Positions 1 through 11,089 of a stretch of 39,084 nucleotides of DNA are shown piece by piece (position 1 is the first letter of the stretch; every line of letters begins with the position of its first letter). The DNA is from Nemertoderma westbladi. Its lineage: Eukaryota; Xenacoelomorpha; Nemertodermatida; Nemertodermatidae. The notes beneath the pieces were generated by a model, which had not been told where the DNA came from, did not search any database, and saw nothing but the letters and a program-made list of their open reading frames with translations. Location of the stretch: contig JAUCBJ010000613.1 in the NCBI GenBank assembly GCA_032718475.1, positions 1-39,084 of the forward strand, given 5' to 3'. Made by a program: the position numbers and the translations under genes.

Positions 1-421
1 GAAGAGCAAGTCGTTTCCAAGGTCTACCCAGAGCTTGGTTTAGCCGAGACACGAGGATCTGAACTTTGCATTCCTATTACTCTGCCTACCAATAATACTT
101 GAATATAGTAGTGGCTTTATTGTACTTTACTAAGTACGGACATTTCATCTTACTGTAGTCACGTATTTACAATATGATACGGACAGTAAGGAAAGAGAAA
201 AAATAATTATTTCTCGCCGTCGCACTAAATATATTATAAGTAATTACGTACGTAATAAACACTAATATATTGCACTAATCTACTAAATAATCACTAAAAT
301 AACATTCTACTAAATAAAATTAAAGAAAACGATTATAATAAAATTACATAATAATACATACATAAATATAAAATAAAAACAAATATAAAATGATATAGTC
401 ACACGCCCACTCCATATGTTA

Positions 422-3400
422 TTACGTTATGGAGTCCCTAGATATTTGTCGGATTAGGGAAGTGGTCGTAGGAAGAGTATCTTGCCTTCCATAGTTTCCG
501 GACAGTTTTCGGTCTCTTTCCAGTAAACATAAACGACCAGCTGGGCGATTGAGTTGTTGTGTTACTTTCTCCGCTCCCTTGGCCTGTCTAATCTCCGCCG
601 TGGTAAGATGAGGAGGCCATTCTTCTTCTTCTTTACTTAAGAAGTCGGATCCACCTAACCAGCCTGGAGTATCTATCAGTTCTTGAGGAGTTGCTCCTCT
701 GGAAGCGATGTCGGCTGGATTAATCGTCCCAAGGCAATGTCTCCATTGATCTACATTGGAGTTAATATCGTCATTATCTGAGGAGTATGGTGTTCCCTCA
801 GTTGGATCGTCCACATCACTGCTCTCCACTTCCCATTCCTTTACTTGGTATACCTGTTGTTGAGGTAATCTCTCTTTGAGAGTTCTACGGGAAGGGCCAG
901 TGAAGTACCAACCTACTCTAGTTCTTACCGCATAGGTTTGTAGTGGCTGCGGTTGAGCAGGCCGTTTCTCCAATGTCTCGAGCGCCTCATGCGCGTTTTG
1001 GCCGATGAGTATTTGCACTCCAGGATAATCTGTCTGGAATCGAGGTATCTTAAGATGTTGGATGCTCTCATCCTCGTCCCAATTATAAAGGTCTGCTTGG
1101 GTAGTAGCGAAGTTCTTTATAGCCACCATTTTTACTGACCTTATACTTTGTGCTCCTAATTTATCCTGGGGGGTGGACAACGCACCTACATAGTAATCTG
1201 CCGTTAGGGTAGATTTCCAAACCTGCATAATTCCTGACATATTCAATTTAGTCCGGAACTTGGGTTGTCCAGCAAAGATATCTTCGGCTAGTTCTTGATC
1301 GATGAATGTTCCTGTGCTGCCGGAGTCAAGGAGGGCGTTCACTATGTAACTTTTGTTAAGACCGTGAACTCTTACCTGCACTACAGGAAATTCTCTGATT
1401 CCTACGTTGGAAGTTGGAGCTTTCCAAGATGGTTGTTTGGCAAAAGTAGTTGGGGGAAACTCATTGTTGGTGTCCTTTTCATAAGTAAGTGCTCGATACA
1501 CTGCGGTATTGATTAGATAACAGGATTCGTTGGCGTCGGAGAATTCGTCAGTATAGAATCCTTCCATCTCAGATTCTTGATCAGTGTCGTTTACATCACT
1601 GAATTGGACATGTAGTTCGGGCTCACTTACCTGACTCAGTTTGTCTCGTTCGAACTCACTGTGTAACAAGATGTGATGTTTCGCGCCACACTTTGCACAC
1701 TTTATGTCGGAGTAACAGGTTCGCCGTTGGTGTCCTGATCTGAGGCAATTATAGCATAACCGCTTATTCCACAGGACTGTACGTCTGTCTACAAGGGATT
1801 TCTTTAGAAATTCAGCACACGCACTCAAACGGTGGGGCCCGTCGCACAGCGCACATTTTGGTTTGATGTTACTCACCTTAACTTGGTTAACGTTCTGCAC
1901 TCTCGTTCTTTCTTCGGGCTTTCTTCCGTGAATTCTCTTAGGAGACGTAGGAGGAATTGTTATTACCTGTTCTCTCCTGTCACTGGTTCGAGACTTGTAT
2001 TTACTTACGTCTTTATAGGTCTTGTTGTCATAGTAAGATTTTGCTGTGTCTTTCCCGCTGTCCTCTTCTTGAGAAGCTTGGCTTTCGCCGTCGTCAGTAT
2101 AACACACTGGTATTATCCTTCTCCTAGAAACGGGTTTCTCACTTACCTTATTTTCCGATGTTTTCTCTCTGGACTGCCTTATGAGTTGTAATTTTACTTC
2201 ACTATCTAAGAAGGACATGAGATCAGCCATGGTAGGGCTTCGGCGTTGTTGTTCATTCATGTACAACACTTTCTTGTCCCAGCGCGTACATACTCCACCC
2301 TTTGGTAAAGTAGAGACTACGGCTCCAATGACCATGGAACTCTGATATTCATGCGACTTACCTAACCAGTCCAGTTGTCTACAGATCTCTTGAATTTCAT
2401 CGGAAAACTCTATAATCCCGCTACTAAGGAAGTGTCGGGGGGCTACTAATTTTGCATACAAATACTTAGCTATGTTATCCTTGTTACCATACCTGATGTT
2501 TAATGTATCCCAAACTTGTCTTAATCCATCTGGATGTCCAATAAACTTTAACGCCATTAACTTGGGAGGTCCTTCCAAGCACTTGATGAGGAATCTAAGT
2601 TTCTCTCCGTTAGATAGTACAGAGTTCTGTATGCTATCTTTGTAATATTCGTTGAAAGGTAACCATTTCATCTCATCTCCATTGAATTTGACGATCTCTC
2701 CCACTTTGACCGCTTGGCGGGCTTCTGTTCTAGCCATCTGACGCGTAAAGCTTTCTTGGGCCATCGTGTTATTTAATATCGAATTATCGGTATATAAAGT
2801 TCTCGGATCATTATCAGGTCTATAGGGAATATCATTAATAACAGGTCTATAATCACCCTTAATAGGGTTTGCTATAGGAGTTTCAACTTCACTAGCAGTA
2901 TAGATGCGTGTAGGCTCCACACCTTGCGCATGTAATACTTCAGACCTAACAGCTTGACACAATGTTACAGGGGGTATTGGTATGCCCTTTTGGATATTGA
3001 CTAATTTGTCGCGTTCTAGTGCGATACTTTGCTGCACTTCTTGCAACTCTGCTCTACCTTCCCTCACTGTTCCCTTAAGTTGGTGGACAGTCTCCTGCAT
3101 CTGTCCTAGCAGGAGATTCATCCCCCGCCGTCCCTCTTCTACCCACTCAACCGCCGAAGCGGGAGTCGCCAACATAGTAGCGGGCTGACGCGGGACGACG
3201 GGAGACAAATCTTTGATTTCTCTCTCTGCTATCCGGACAGGGATATTCTCTTGGACTGTTCTACCGGGTACAGGCAGTGTAGTACTATGTAAAGGGAATT
3301 TAGAGTTAAGCTCTGGAAGTACAGGGGTCTCTAATACAGGGGTGACTTTGGGAACGACAGGCCTAATTATTTCAGGCACATCAACTATAGTAGGGAGTCT

Positions 3401-4566
3401 TTTGACCTTAATAATTTGGTCTGTAGGTTCTATACTACTCAAGTCTGTGCTAGCTAGTTGTCTTCTAACAGCTGGGGGCAAATCAGGCAATTTGTGACGG
3501 TAAGATGTTTTTCTACGCCTACTTAGATGAGATCTATTTCCTCCGCCTTCAGGATCGGTGGTCTCGCCTTCCTCCGAGGATGTGTATCCCTGGCGCTTGG
3601 GAGTAGATTTTCTCATCATCTGCATTTGATTAGCAGTAAACTGTTTATTTATACTGTCTTGTGTCTCTTGCAGATTTTCCAACTCCAGTTGGGTAGTCTG
3701 CTCAGAGGCTCTCCGTTCTGCTTCTGCCACTGCCTTTGCTGCTTTTCTTTCTGCTTCTGCATCTGCCGCCGCTGCCTTTCTTTCTACTTCTGCTTCTGCC
3801 ATAGCCGCCGCCTTTTGTTCCTCTATCCGTCTTTTATTTATTTGTTCTTCTCGGACTCTAATGAGGCGGAGTTTTTCATCACATTCAGCTTGGTTTGCAG
3901 CTAACATTTCGGCATCGATTGAGTCCAACACAAGCTTGGTTCCTTCACTATTAGGGGAAAGTCCAGACAGCCGTCTCCTCAACTCTTCGTCTCCTAGGAA
4001 TCACTGATAGTCGGACAAATAAATGTCGATAGCGTCTCTAGTTCGCGGCTTCTCTGCTGATGTTAATTCGCTTTCCACTTCGCTTTCCACCTCGCTTTCC
4101 ACTTCGCTTTCCCCCTCACTTTCCACTTCGCTTTCCACCTCACTTTCCACTTGAGAAGAAGTGGCGTCGGTTGATTCTTCATAGGTTGGCCGCTCATCAT
4201 AAACCGTATCCGCCATCTTCGCTCCGCGTTCGGGCGTCCGCTCAACAGTATCCGAACTACTGGAGCTATCGGGCTGCTGAGAACTAGGTTCTTGGCTAGG
4301 ATGTTGCTGCTGTTTTATAGCTTCTTCTTGATCCCGCTTGACTTGGGGGCCCGAGTGCCTATGGCAGACCAACGGCGCTTCACTAACTTCGCAAATTGCG
4401 AAATCTTTTCTACCAACCTAGGTTCTGACACAACCACTGCAGGGGTTGCCCTTCTTACCGTATGAGGGGTTTCAGACCTCGGTCTGGGATTCTCTACACT
4501 TTGATCTGAGAAACAGGCTGTTGTTTCTAGGAGACTATCTGACAGAGTTTGCCTTGTGTCAGCCAT
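422..4566 (-). pseudogene. BEL/Pao-type gag-aspartic protease with residual pol linker, frame-broken, lacking RT and RNase H
   Basis: The start is ATG at 4566 (MADTRQ). The frame is lost near 4330-4345, resumes one frame over, meets a TGA at 4003-4001, then runs open for about 1186 codons to a TAA at 422. Visible in order: a Glu/Ser (ESEV) repeat near 4075-4150; an Ala/Glu-rich coiled-coil stretch (about 3850-3680); a DUF1759-like gag core (about 2720-2170); three CCHC-like knuckles (about 1850-1670, for example CYNCLRSGHQRRTC); a DUF1758-type retropepsin with DSGST at 1327-1313; then the junction INSNVDQ-WRHC. WRHC plus NPADIASRG is the post-RNase H linker of BEL/Pao pol. Reverse transcriptase, RNase H and integrase are absent. 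The family normally has a gag-pol of about 1700 or more residues, so this is an internally deleted derivative. Two lesions make it a pseudogene. Confidence 0.85.
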
Positions 4567-4699
4567 GTTTGATTGTACAGTTGAATGTCTACTGCTATAT
4601 TACAGTTAAAGCAAGTCTAGTAATTCAGTATCACTGTTAGCCTAATAATTAATTACCGATACTGCTACTCAGTGTAGCGTGATATATATATAATATATT

Positions 4700-4950
4700 A
4701 GAATACCGGTATGCTTATAATATATATATAAGTATTATTACAGACTAGATTTGTCACAGAGTACCGGTATATAATTTTAGCACAAATATATATAAATATA
4801 TAATAGGCCTATCGTGAATACCGGTATACAGCTGACACTTATAGTATATATAAGTATAATTATTACTAGAATTAATTACAGAATACCGGTATGATTTCAG
4901 CTCAAATTTATAGAAATAAATATAATAAGCCTATGGTAAATACTGGTATG
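4700..4950. repeat. ATACCGGTAT palindrome cluster in AT-rich tandem repeats
   Basis: Three perfect ATACCGGTAT decamers and two one-base variants occur in about 240 bp. They are separated by near-alternating TA runs and belong to degenerate repeat units of about 115 bp. The equivalent place in the right copy (17900-18100) holds four perfect decamers, so the cluster is a property of the element. Confidence 0.7.
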
Positions 4951-5944
4951 TCAATTATTTTAGAATAATTGAATTTCTGAATATTTTAGGGTTACTTGGT
5001 TACTTTAACTTACTTTGTTACCGTTATTTAAGCATTAGTTCAACTGATATTGAGACCTAGTTATTGTATGGCAGGCCTACTATTTATAAATCGTTTGAGT
5101 TGATTTATAATAGATATATACCCGTTTAAAAGGGGTTTGTCAATATTTGAAATAAATGTTATTATTTCTGGGTGGTCACTACACAGAAGCTGTGCGCTCT
5201 CAGTGAAGTGCTATTTATTGGACACTAAAACAGATAATTCTAATTTACCTAAGTTACTTAATACTACAAATTACGTACGATACGGGTGAGATTAATTCTC
5301 TAATTAAACACAACAAAAATATTACGTACGAATTTTTAGGGTAATTTTACAGGAAGTCTACAAACCAGTCTAACAAAGGGTTAGAATCCGGTTTATTACA
5401 ACGGACAGGGTACTACGGTATTTGAAATAATAAGTAGTAGTAAATACACTGCGTTGTCCAGATAGGAAAATACCACCGCCTGACGACCTATAACCGTATC
5501 GCTATAGGTACTACGTTATGTATCACGGATTGTTCCTACCTAGAAGTTAATTACCGCGGACTACCAGATCCAGCGTGCCTATTAACCACTTTACAACACA
5601 AATATACTGCCTACACACTAATTACTTCGGAAAGCACTGTATACTAAACCCTAAATTAGGTACAAGTACTGGTATAACAAATAATCAGCAGTTAAATATA
5701 CTTGAACTGTTAAAAGAACCACGGCATCTGCTGGAGTGACCAGAGCACAAAGTCACCAGTCTTGTCCTACGCCAAGCAGCCCGTGTAGTACCGGGGTTAA
5801 TTTAACTATAACGGTATGTGTAACAAACACAATTACTGTAGGAATAAACTTGGGGACATGAATGTTGCGAATAATCGCATAAACTCTGAATAATAAATAT
5901 TACGCTACCCGTACAGAATACTCAAACAAAATACAAACCAAACG

Positions 5945-6525
5945 CTGGCAGACTACCACCAAGCCTAAATAAACTACCGTACGTGTAGATTCTGAAATGG
6001 TTAGTTAGTATGCGTTCTAACACGGTAGTACGACTTATTTTTTAAGAGGGGATTGACCTTACAGCATATGGCTGCCCCAACTTACTAACGGCACTTTATC
6101 AGACAAACTCCACACACACAGCAATCTCTTCAGACCTAATAATAGCTAGACAACAATCCAGCCTACAAAATATCTGAGTAATAACTATAACAGTACCTGA
6201 ACAGACCACACAAACAAACACAGGCTAAAACGCTGGCAGACTACGATCAAGCCTAAATAAACTACAGTATATGCAGATTCTGAAATAGTTAGTTAGTATG
6301 CGTTCTAACACGGTAGTACGACTTATTCTTTAAGAGGGGATTGACCTTACAGCATATGGCTGCCCCAACTTACTAACGGCACTTTATCAGACAAACTCTA
6401 CACACGCCGTAATCTCTCCAAACCCAACAACAGTCAGACAGCAGCTCAGCCTACAATTATCTGAACAATCTGAGCAGACTTACACGTCTTCAGCTCAATA
6501 TTAACTTACTAGGAAATAAAACCGA
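5945..6525 (-). repeat. Duplicated leader module, about 288 bp x 2 (left copy)
   Basis: Two direct copies start near 5948 and 6236 (GCAGACTAC...AAGCCTAAATAAACTAC). The best conserved part (about 6000-6040 and 6288-6330) contains the block that reads AATAAGTCGTACTAC on the minus strand. The same duplication is present in the right element. Confidence 0.75.
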
Positions 6526-6714
6526 CAGAAATAGGTAAAATCCCAATAAAAACCAGGGCTGCAGTCCCTGATTAAATACTAAGACCTACCGGTATACAAT
6601 AATCAAAATCGAATAATACTAATGTACTTATACTGGAAGTACCGGTTAGGACAGTTGGGCCTACAGACCTACAGAAGTACCGGTTCAGGTTTACCGGTTG
6701 ACCGGTACTTTCAA

Positions 6715-6737
6715 CTTTATTGCTTACTGCAATAAAG
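6715..6737 (-). other. Stem-loop next to the 5' LTR (left copy)
   Basis: This is a perfect 9-bp stem, CTTTATTGC with GCAATAAAG, around a 5-nt loop, starting about 15 nt inside the LTR end on the minus strand. The right copy has CTTGATTGC/GCAATCAAG at the same place. The sequence differs but pairing is kept. Confidence 0.6.
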
Positions 6738-6751
6738 TCAATGACTGTTAT

Positions 6752-7604
6752 TGTACGCGCTTTTGAAGACCTTTAGCAGTTTAACCTGCCAAAATTTATA
6801 TGTCTTTTGATTTATAAATATACTTTAGAAGATGACAAATATTTAATACCAATAAACACAACATTAGCAGAAGCCAGCCTAGTGCGCGTCCATTCACCCG
6901 CTGGATAATCCCGGGAGGCTGGATTCTGTCGGCTTAGATTATTATTGCAGTGAAGCTTACGGTATTGTATTATTCGATTGATCGTTAATAATTAATTTCT
7001 GACTAATATTATTCACTTTCGGGAAATATTAACAGTTCCTTTTAGGACGTGGCGCTCTATCTAAGTAAACAGAGATATGACTTATACTAATCACAACGGT
7101 AAGTCGGTAAGGCTTATGATTCACGTATGAGGCGCATTCTTTAGGAAATGCTTAGTTATCAGCCACAATCATGCACACTACCGGTAACGCACAATACTGC
7201 TCACTAATTTGAAGACCGTCAATGAATTTTATCATATATAAAGAGAATAGCAACGGACTCATGTAGGGCTTATCAAATAGCATTAAATTCAATACACACC
7301 ACAATAATATAAGTCGCAATCGCTATATATATAACCCGCCTCTCTAACCTGTAGTGTATCAAGAAAATTGGGAAATTTGGGTTCTTTATAAATGTTCTCC
7401 AAATAATATTCAATCCACTGATATAAGATATGACAACAGTAAAAACATTAAGACGGTAGGTTAAGATATGATATGAACAGATATGTACAGCGATATGCAC
7501 TGATATGGACCGATATGTGCCCGATAACAGTCATACGCTCTATAATCTTAAGCCTACTAATGTTTCTTTCTAGAGCCGTTGTTTCTGGCTTAGACAGCAA
7601 TAAC
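6752..7604 (-). repeat. 5' LTR of the left element, 3' portion
   Basis: This is homologous in inverted orientation to 15260-16091. It ends on the minus strand with GCGCGTACA, compared with GCGCGAACA in the right LTR. Homology is moderate but continuous (for example the block around 7330-7410). It stops at about 7604, where a repeat nest of about 5.1 kb begins; the LTR resumes at 12753. Confidence 0.75.
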
Positions 7605-8165
7605 ACGTTCGTGGGGACTTCGCGCAGCACGAGGCCTATTTATTATATACAAATTAAAATGCAGCGACTGTATCACAAAATCAGGTTTTGAGAAATTTAC
7701 CCACACCACCAATCAATCAAAGAAAGGTGGAAAGTACGTGTTCACCCCTTTTAATCTCCCCCCCCCCCCCCCCCCCACCCTTCCCAACCACCAATACATA
7801 ACCGCGACATCTACCACCCACGGAAGGGTAGCACGAACTTATTTCCAATCGCACGTTAAATATGCAAAGCCAGGTGGTTTATAGGAATATAATAAACGCA
7901 GTACTCGTTTTCATTATAAGCCTCTTTGCGTTCGTCCTGTTTTGTATTTAAATATATTTCTTAAACGCAGGCTAGGACGATCTTTATAATAATAATAACT
8001 AGGGATGCGATCAATATGTGAAGCCAGGTGGTTTATATAATAATTTAGTCAACGCAGTACTCGTCTTCATTATATGCCTCGTTGCGCTCGTCGCTTGTCC
8101 TGTTTTGTCATAAAATATTTTTCCTAAACGCAGACTGACGATCTTTATACAGTTATAACTATGCG
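7605..8165 (+). repeat. Repeat block D, first copy, with internal tandem duplication
   Basis: Bases 7605-7950 are nearly identical to 9165-9500, including a poly-C tract and the phrase CCACACCACCAATCAATCAA. Within it, 7862-8010 and 8017-8160 form a diverged tandem pair of about 150 bp (AAGCCAGGTGGTTTATA). Confidence 0.75.
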
Positions 8166-8617
8166 AAGTTTCGAAACTGTGCGAGTAACTGTTGATACAT
8201 CTATGTGGAGATGTGTGATATGTGGAGATGTGTGATACAACGCCAACGCATCTTATGCCGATGTAGTAATATGGGTATTGAAATAATATTAAATCAATGT
8301 ACACTCTTAAAGCTGCAGCGAAAAAATGTAGCTAATTTCCTAGGTTACATATAAAATAATAATATTATTTTTAAGAACATTAATTTTACTACTTTGCAAA
8401 AATTCAATTAAAAAATAACCAGACATATACATTGTGGAATAAACTATTTCAGAAGCCTACAACAGCCATGCCATGGATTGTATTTATGTTATTATATCTG
8501 TCATTTAACTGAGATAGCAATAGTAGTAATAGTCGAACGGTTATGCGGCCCGTCCAGCCTATAATAAACACAATTCAGTGATTGGGCTGGAATAGCAATA
8601 CTGGTTGCCTCTATTAC
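8166..8617. other. No gene seen, 8166-8617
   Basis: AT-rich DNA with scattered stops in all frames. No recognised repeat or coding signal is seen. Confidence 0.5.
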
Positions 8618-9164
8618 AATTCCTCTCAGGTTAGTCTACAGCCACAACTCCCAGCAGCTAGCTCCACACCAGCAGAGACTTGACCAATAATGGGAAGGAT
8701 TAAATTTGTACTCAATAATTGTGCGGTTTAATTACGTTTAGATCAATTAAAGACACATTTATTAAAGCAAACCACTCAAACCAACCAAAAACCACAACAC
8801 AATTCCCACCCCCATACATACCGGATCTAACCCGGAAGTAGAACTTATTTCAATACGTATATGAGCTGTATAGGAATTAATCTCCGTATAAATACAGTGT
8901 TGAAGTAATGAATGTTTTCAAATCAATTTATTTAATAACTTAACTGCCTCTTAAACTTAGCATTTAAAATGGCCACACGAAATTCCACTTAAAAAATTAT
9001 GCTAATATTTTGAGAAACAACATGTGTACCAAGCCTTCTGCATGGAATTTCATTGCGAAACATTTGCAGACGTTATTACCGAGACAAATTGAACACAGAC
9101 TTTAGTAGTGTAATAGAAGATAGGGAATGACAGTTTCAATTCGACAGCGACAGAACGACAGAAC
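8618..9164 (+). repeat. Repeat unit A0 (about 545 bp), (CGACAGAA)n-ended
   Basis: The first 160 bp (ATTCCTCTCAGGTTAGTCTA) match 12208 onward almost exactly. The unit ends in a short GACAGAACGACAGAACGACA run, where block D copy 2 begins at 9165 and replaces the usual terminal motif. Confidence 0.7.
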
Positions 9165-9500
9165 GACACGTTCGTGGGGCCTTCGCGCAGCACGAGGTCC
9201 AGTTATGAGATACAAATTAAAATTAAGCGACTGTATCACAAAATCAGGTTTTGAGAAATTTACCCACACCACCAATCAATCAAAGAAAGGGGGACAGTAC
9301 GTGTTCACCCCTTTTAATCCCCCCCCCCCCCCCACCCTTCTCAACCACCAATACATAACCGTGACATCTACCACCCACGGAAGGGTAGAACGAACTTATT
9401 TCCAATCGCACGTTAAATATGCAAAGCCAGGTGGTGTATATGAATATAATCAACGCCGTACTCGTCTTAATTATTATAAGCGTCGTTCAATCGTTGCGCT
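9165..9500 (+). repeat. Repeat block D, second copy
   Basis: Direct repeat of 7605-7950, starting TTCGTGGGGCCTTCGCGCAG and containing a poly-C tract near 9320. The open frame that crosses it encodes polyproline from poly-C and is not a gene. Confidence 0.75.
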
Positions 9501-11089
9501 CGTCCAGAGTAAGTCCCCCCCCCCCCCCCCCCCCCCCCCTATCAGAAAGATTTACTCAACAAAAAATAGTGTAAATAAATAAACAACTACAAGGATAAGA
9601 GGTCATGTGTAGGAAAGCTAATCAGACGATACCTTTACTAATATATTGAGCTGCATTGATCTATACATAGTAATGTTGGGTGATGGGGGGGGGGGGGGGG
9701 GGGGGGGGGGGTGAGGGGTAGGGGGTGTCTGGGTGGGTTGTTAGTATTAGGGTGCACAATATCGACGCACGCGCAGGAATGTGTTGATGTTTAATAGCAC
9801 CGCATTCCCGCGTTAGAAAGCATCCCCAATTGGAATAAATAAATAAATTAAACGCGTTTCGTTATGTTCCTCGACTTATATTATTCTCTCCACGGACGAG
9901 TTATTAGCTGCTAGACAGGTAGACCTAGTCCCCCACAACAACGGTCATACCTTCAATCAATCAATCAATTGAGCTCATATGAGCTCGTATATTAGTTTTA
10001 TTTATAAATTGAAATCTCACGAATTAATAGGCCTATTAGCTGATTAGTGAACTATCATATGTTAGACCATATATATATATTATATATTGGACCTTATCAA
10101 AATAGCGGTTGTACTGGGGCGGTATATGTTGTTCTCTAACCCACTGCAAGCGCATTTGAGGGGCCGGTATGTTTTAATAACTTCTGGTACAACGGGATGC
10201 AGTATTACAGCGCCAAGTAGATTTAATCTGATCAGAATATTCCGGACGCTAAGTTCATGTCATTCCCGATAAGTCGGGACTTTACAAAACTCGTGGATAA
10301 AACCGCGTGTAGCAGAGAGCAGATAAATTGGGTTGAATTGCAAAACAGAATAATATGGAACTGTAAGTGGAACTGCGGCGATTTGGGTTTTTTTGTTATG
10401 GTGAATAGTCAGCCTGTCCGCGATATGTTCAGCTGCCCTTTTTAATGGGTTGCAGGTACAAATGAAATACACATTGCAGTTACTAAAATAAAAGTGGCGC
10501 ATATTATTGTACATTTACAACAACAATTATATAAATGCAATATGCCTGATCCCTATTAATGTACTTTGTACCGCCAATTCTGTAATTCAATAACGCAAAG
10601 CCGCGTTTACTGTACAGCAGCACGTAATATATTTGATACTTATTATACTAACTAAACTAACAAACCGCAAGGCCTACTTACCGAAATAAATTAACTTTCA
10701 GTTAAATACAATATACTTGTTTGCTCTGTAAAAATTTTAATTAAAAACAATCCTGCCATTTAATATACCTAATTAGCATGGTTGCGTAAGCAGTATGAAT
10801 TGGAATGAAATTGTGAAATAATTTATTTAAACTATTATGTACATTTAGATTAAATAATAATACAGTAAGTTGGCCTACAGAAATAAACATTGATATTCGG
10901 AACAGTAAAACAATTATTTATTTCATTCATTCAACTAACCAGAGAGACTCATAGCTCCAGTGAATATTAACATCCCGACGTTACTTTAGTAATAATATTA
11001 ATGTCATTGAACCCGATACACACACACATCCAATCAGCCAGTTCAATGGAGAGTGAGTGAATGGATGGCTACTAGCAGCAGCAGCAGTC
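9501..11089. other. Gene-free repeat-nest interior
   Basis: This holds a 25-nt C tract (9515-9539), a 27-nt G tract (9685-9711), an ATCA repeat near 9955 and an alternating TA run near 10065-10085. No coding sequence is supported; the short frames lack any recognisable domain. Confidence 0.55.

Larger units (their letters stand above)
4567..6751 (-). other. Long 5' leader of the left retrotransposon copy
   Basis: About 2.2 kb separates the 5' LTR end (6752) from the gag start, with no open frame of note. It matches the right-hand leader (16092-18234) in inverted orientation along its whole length. It contains the stem-loop at 6715-6737, a duplicated module of about 290 bp, and a cluster of ATACCGGTAT palindromes just upstream of gag. 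Confidence 0.75.

Noticed and set aside
422-3982. Domesticated gag-protease gene, because of the long open frame
   Set aside because: It lacks an ATG in this frame, has a stop and a frameshift upstream, and is embedded in an element with LTR and leader.
9127-9582. 151-codon open frame with polyproline
   Set aside because: It is produced by poly-C tracts and crosses the boundary of two repeat blocks.
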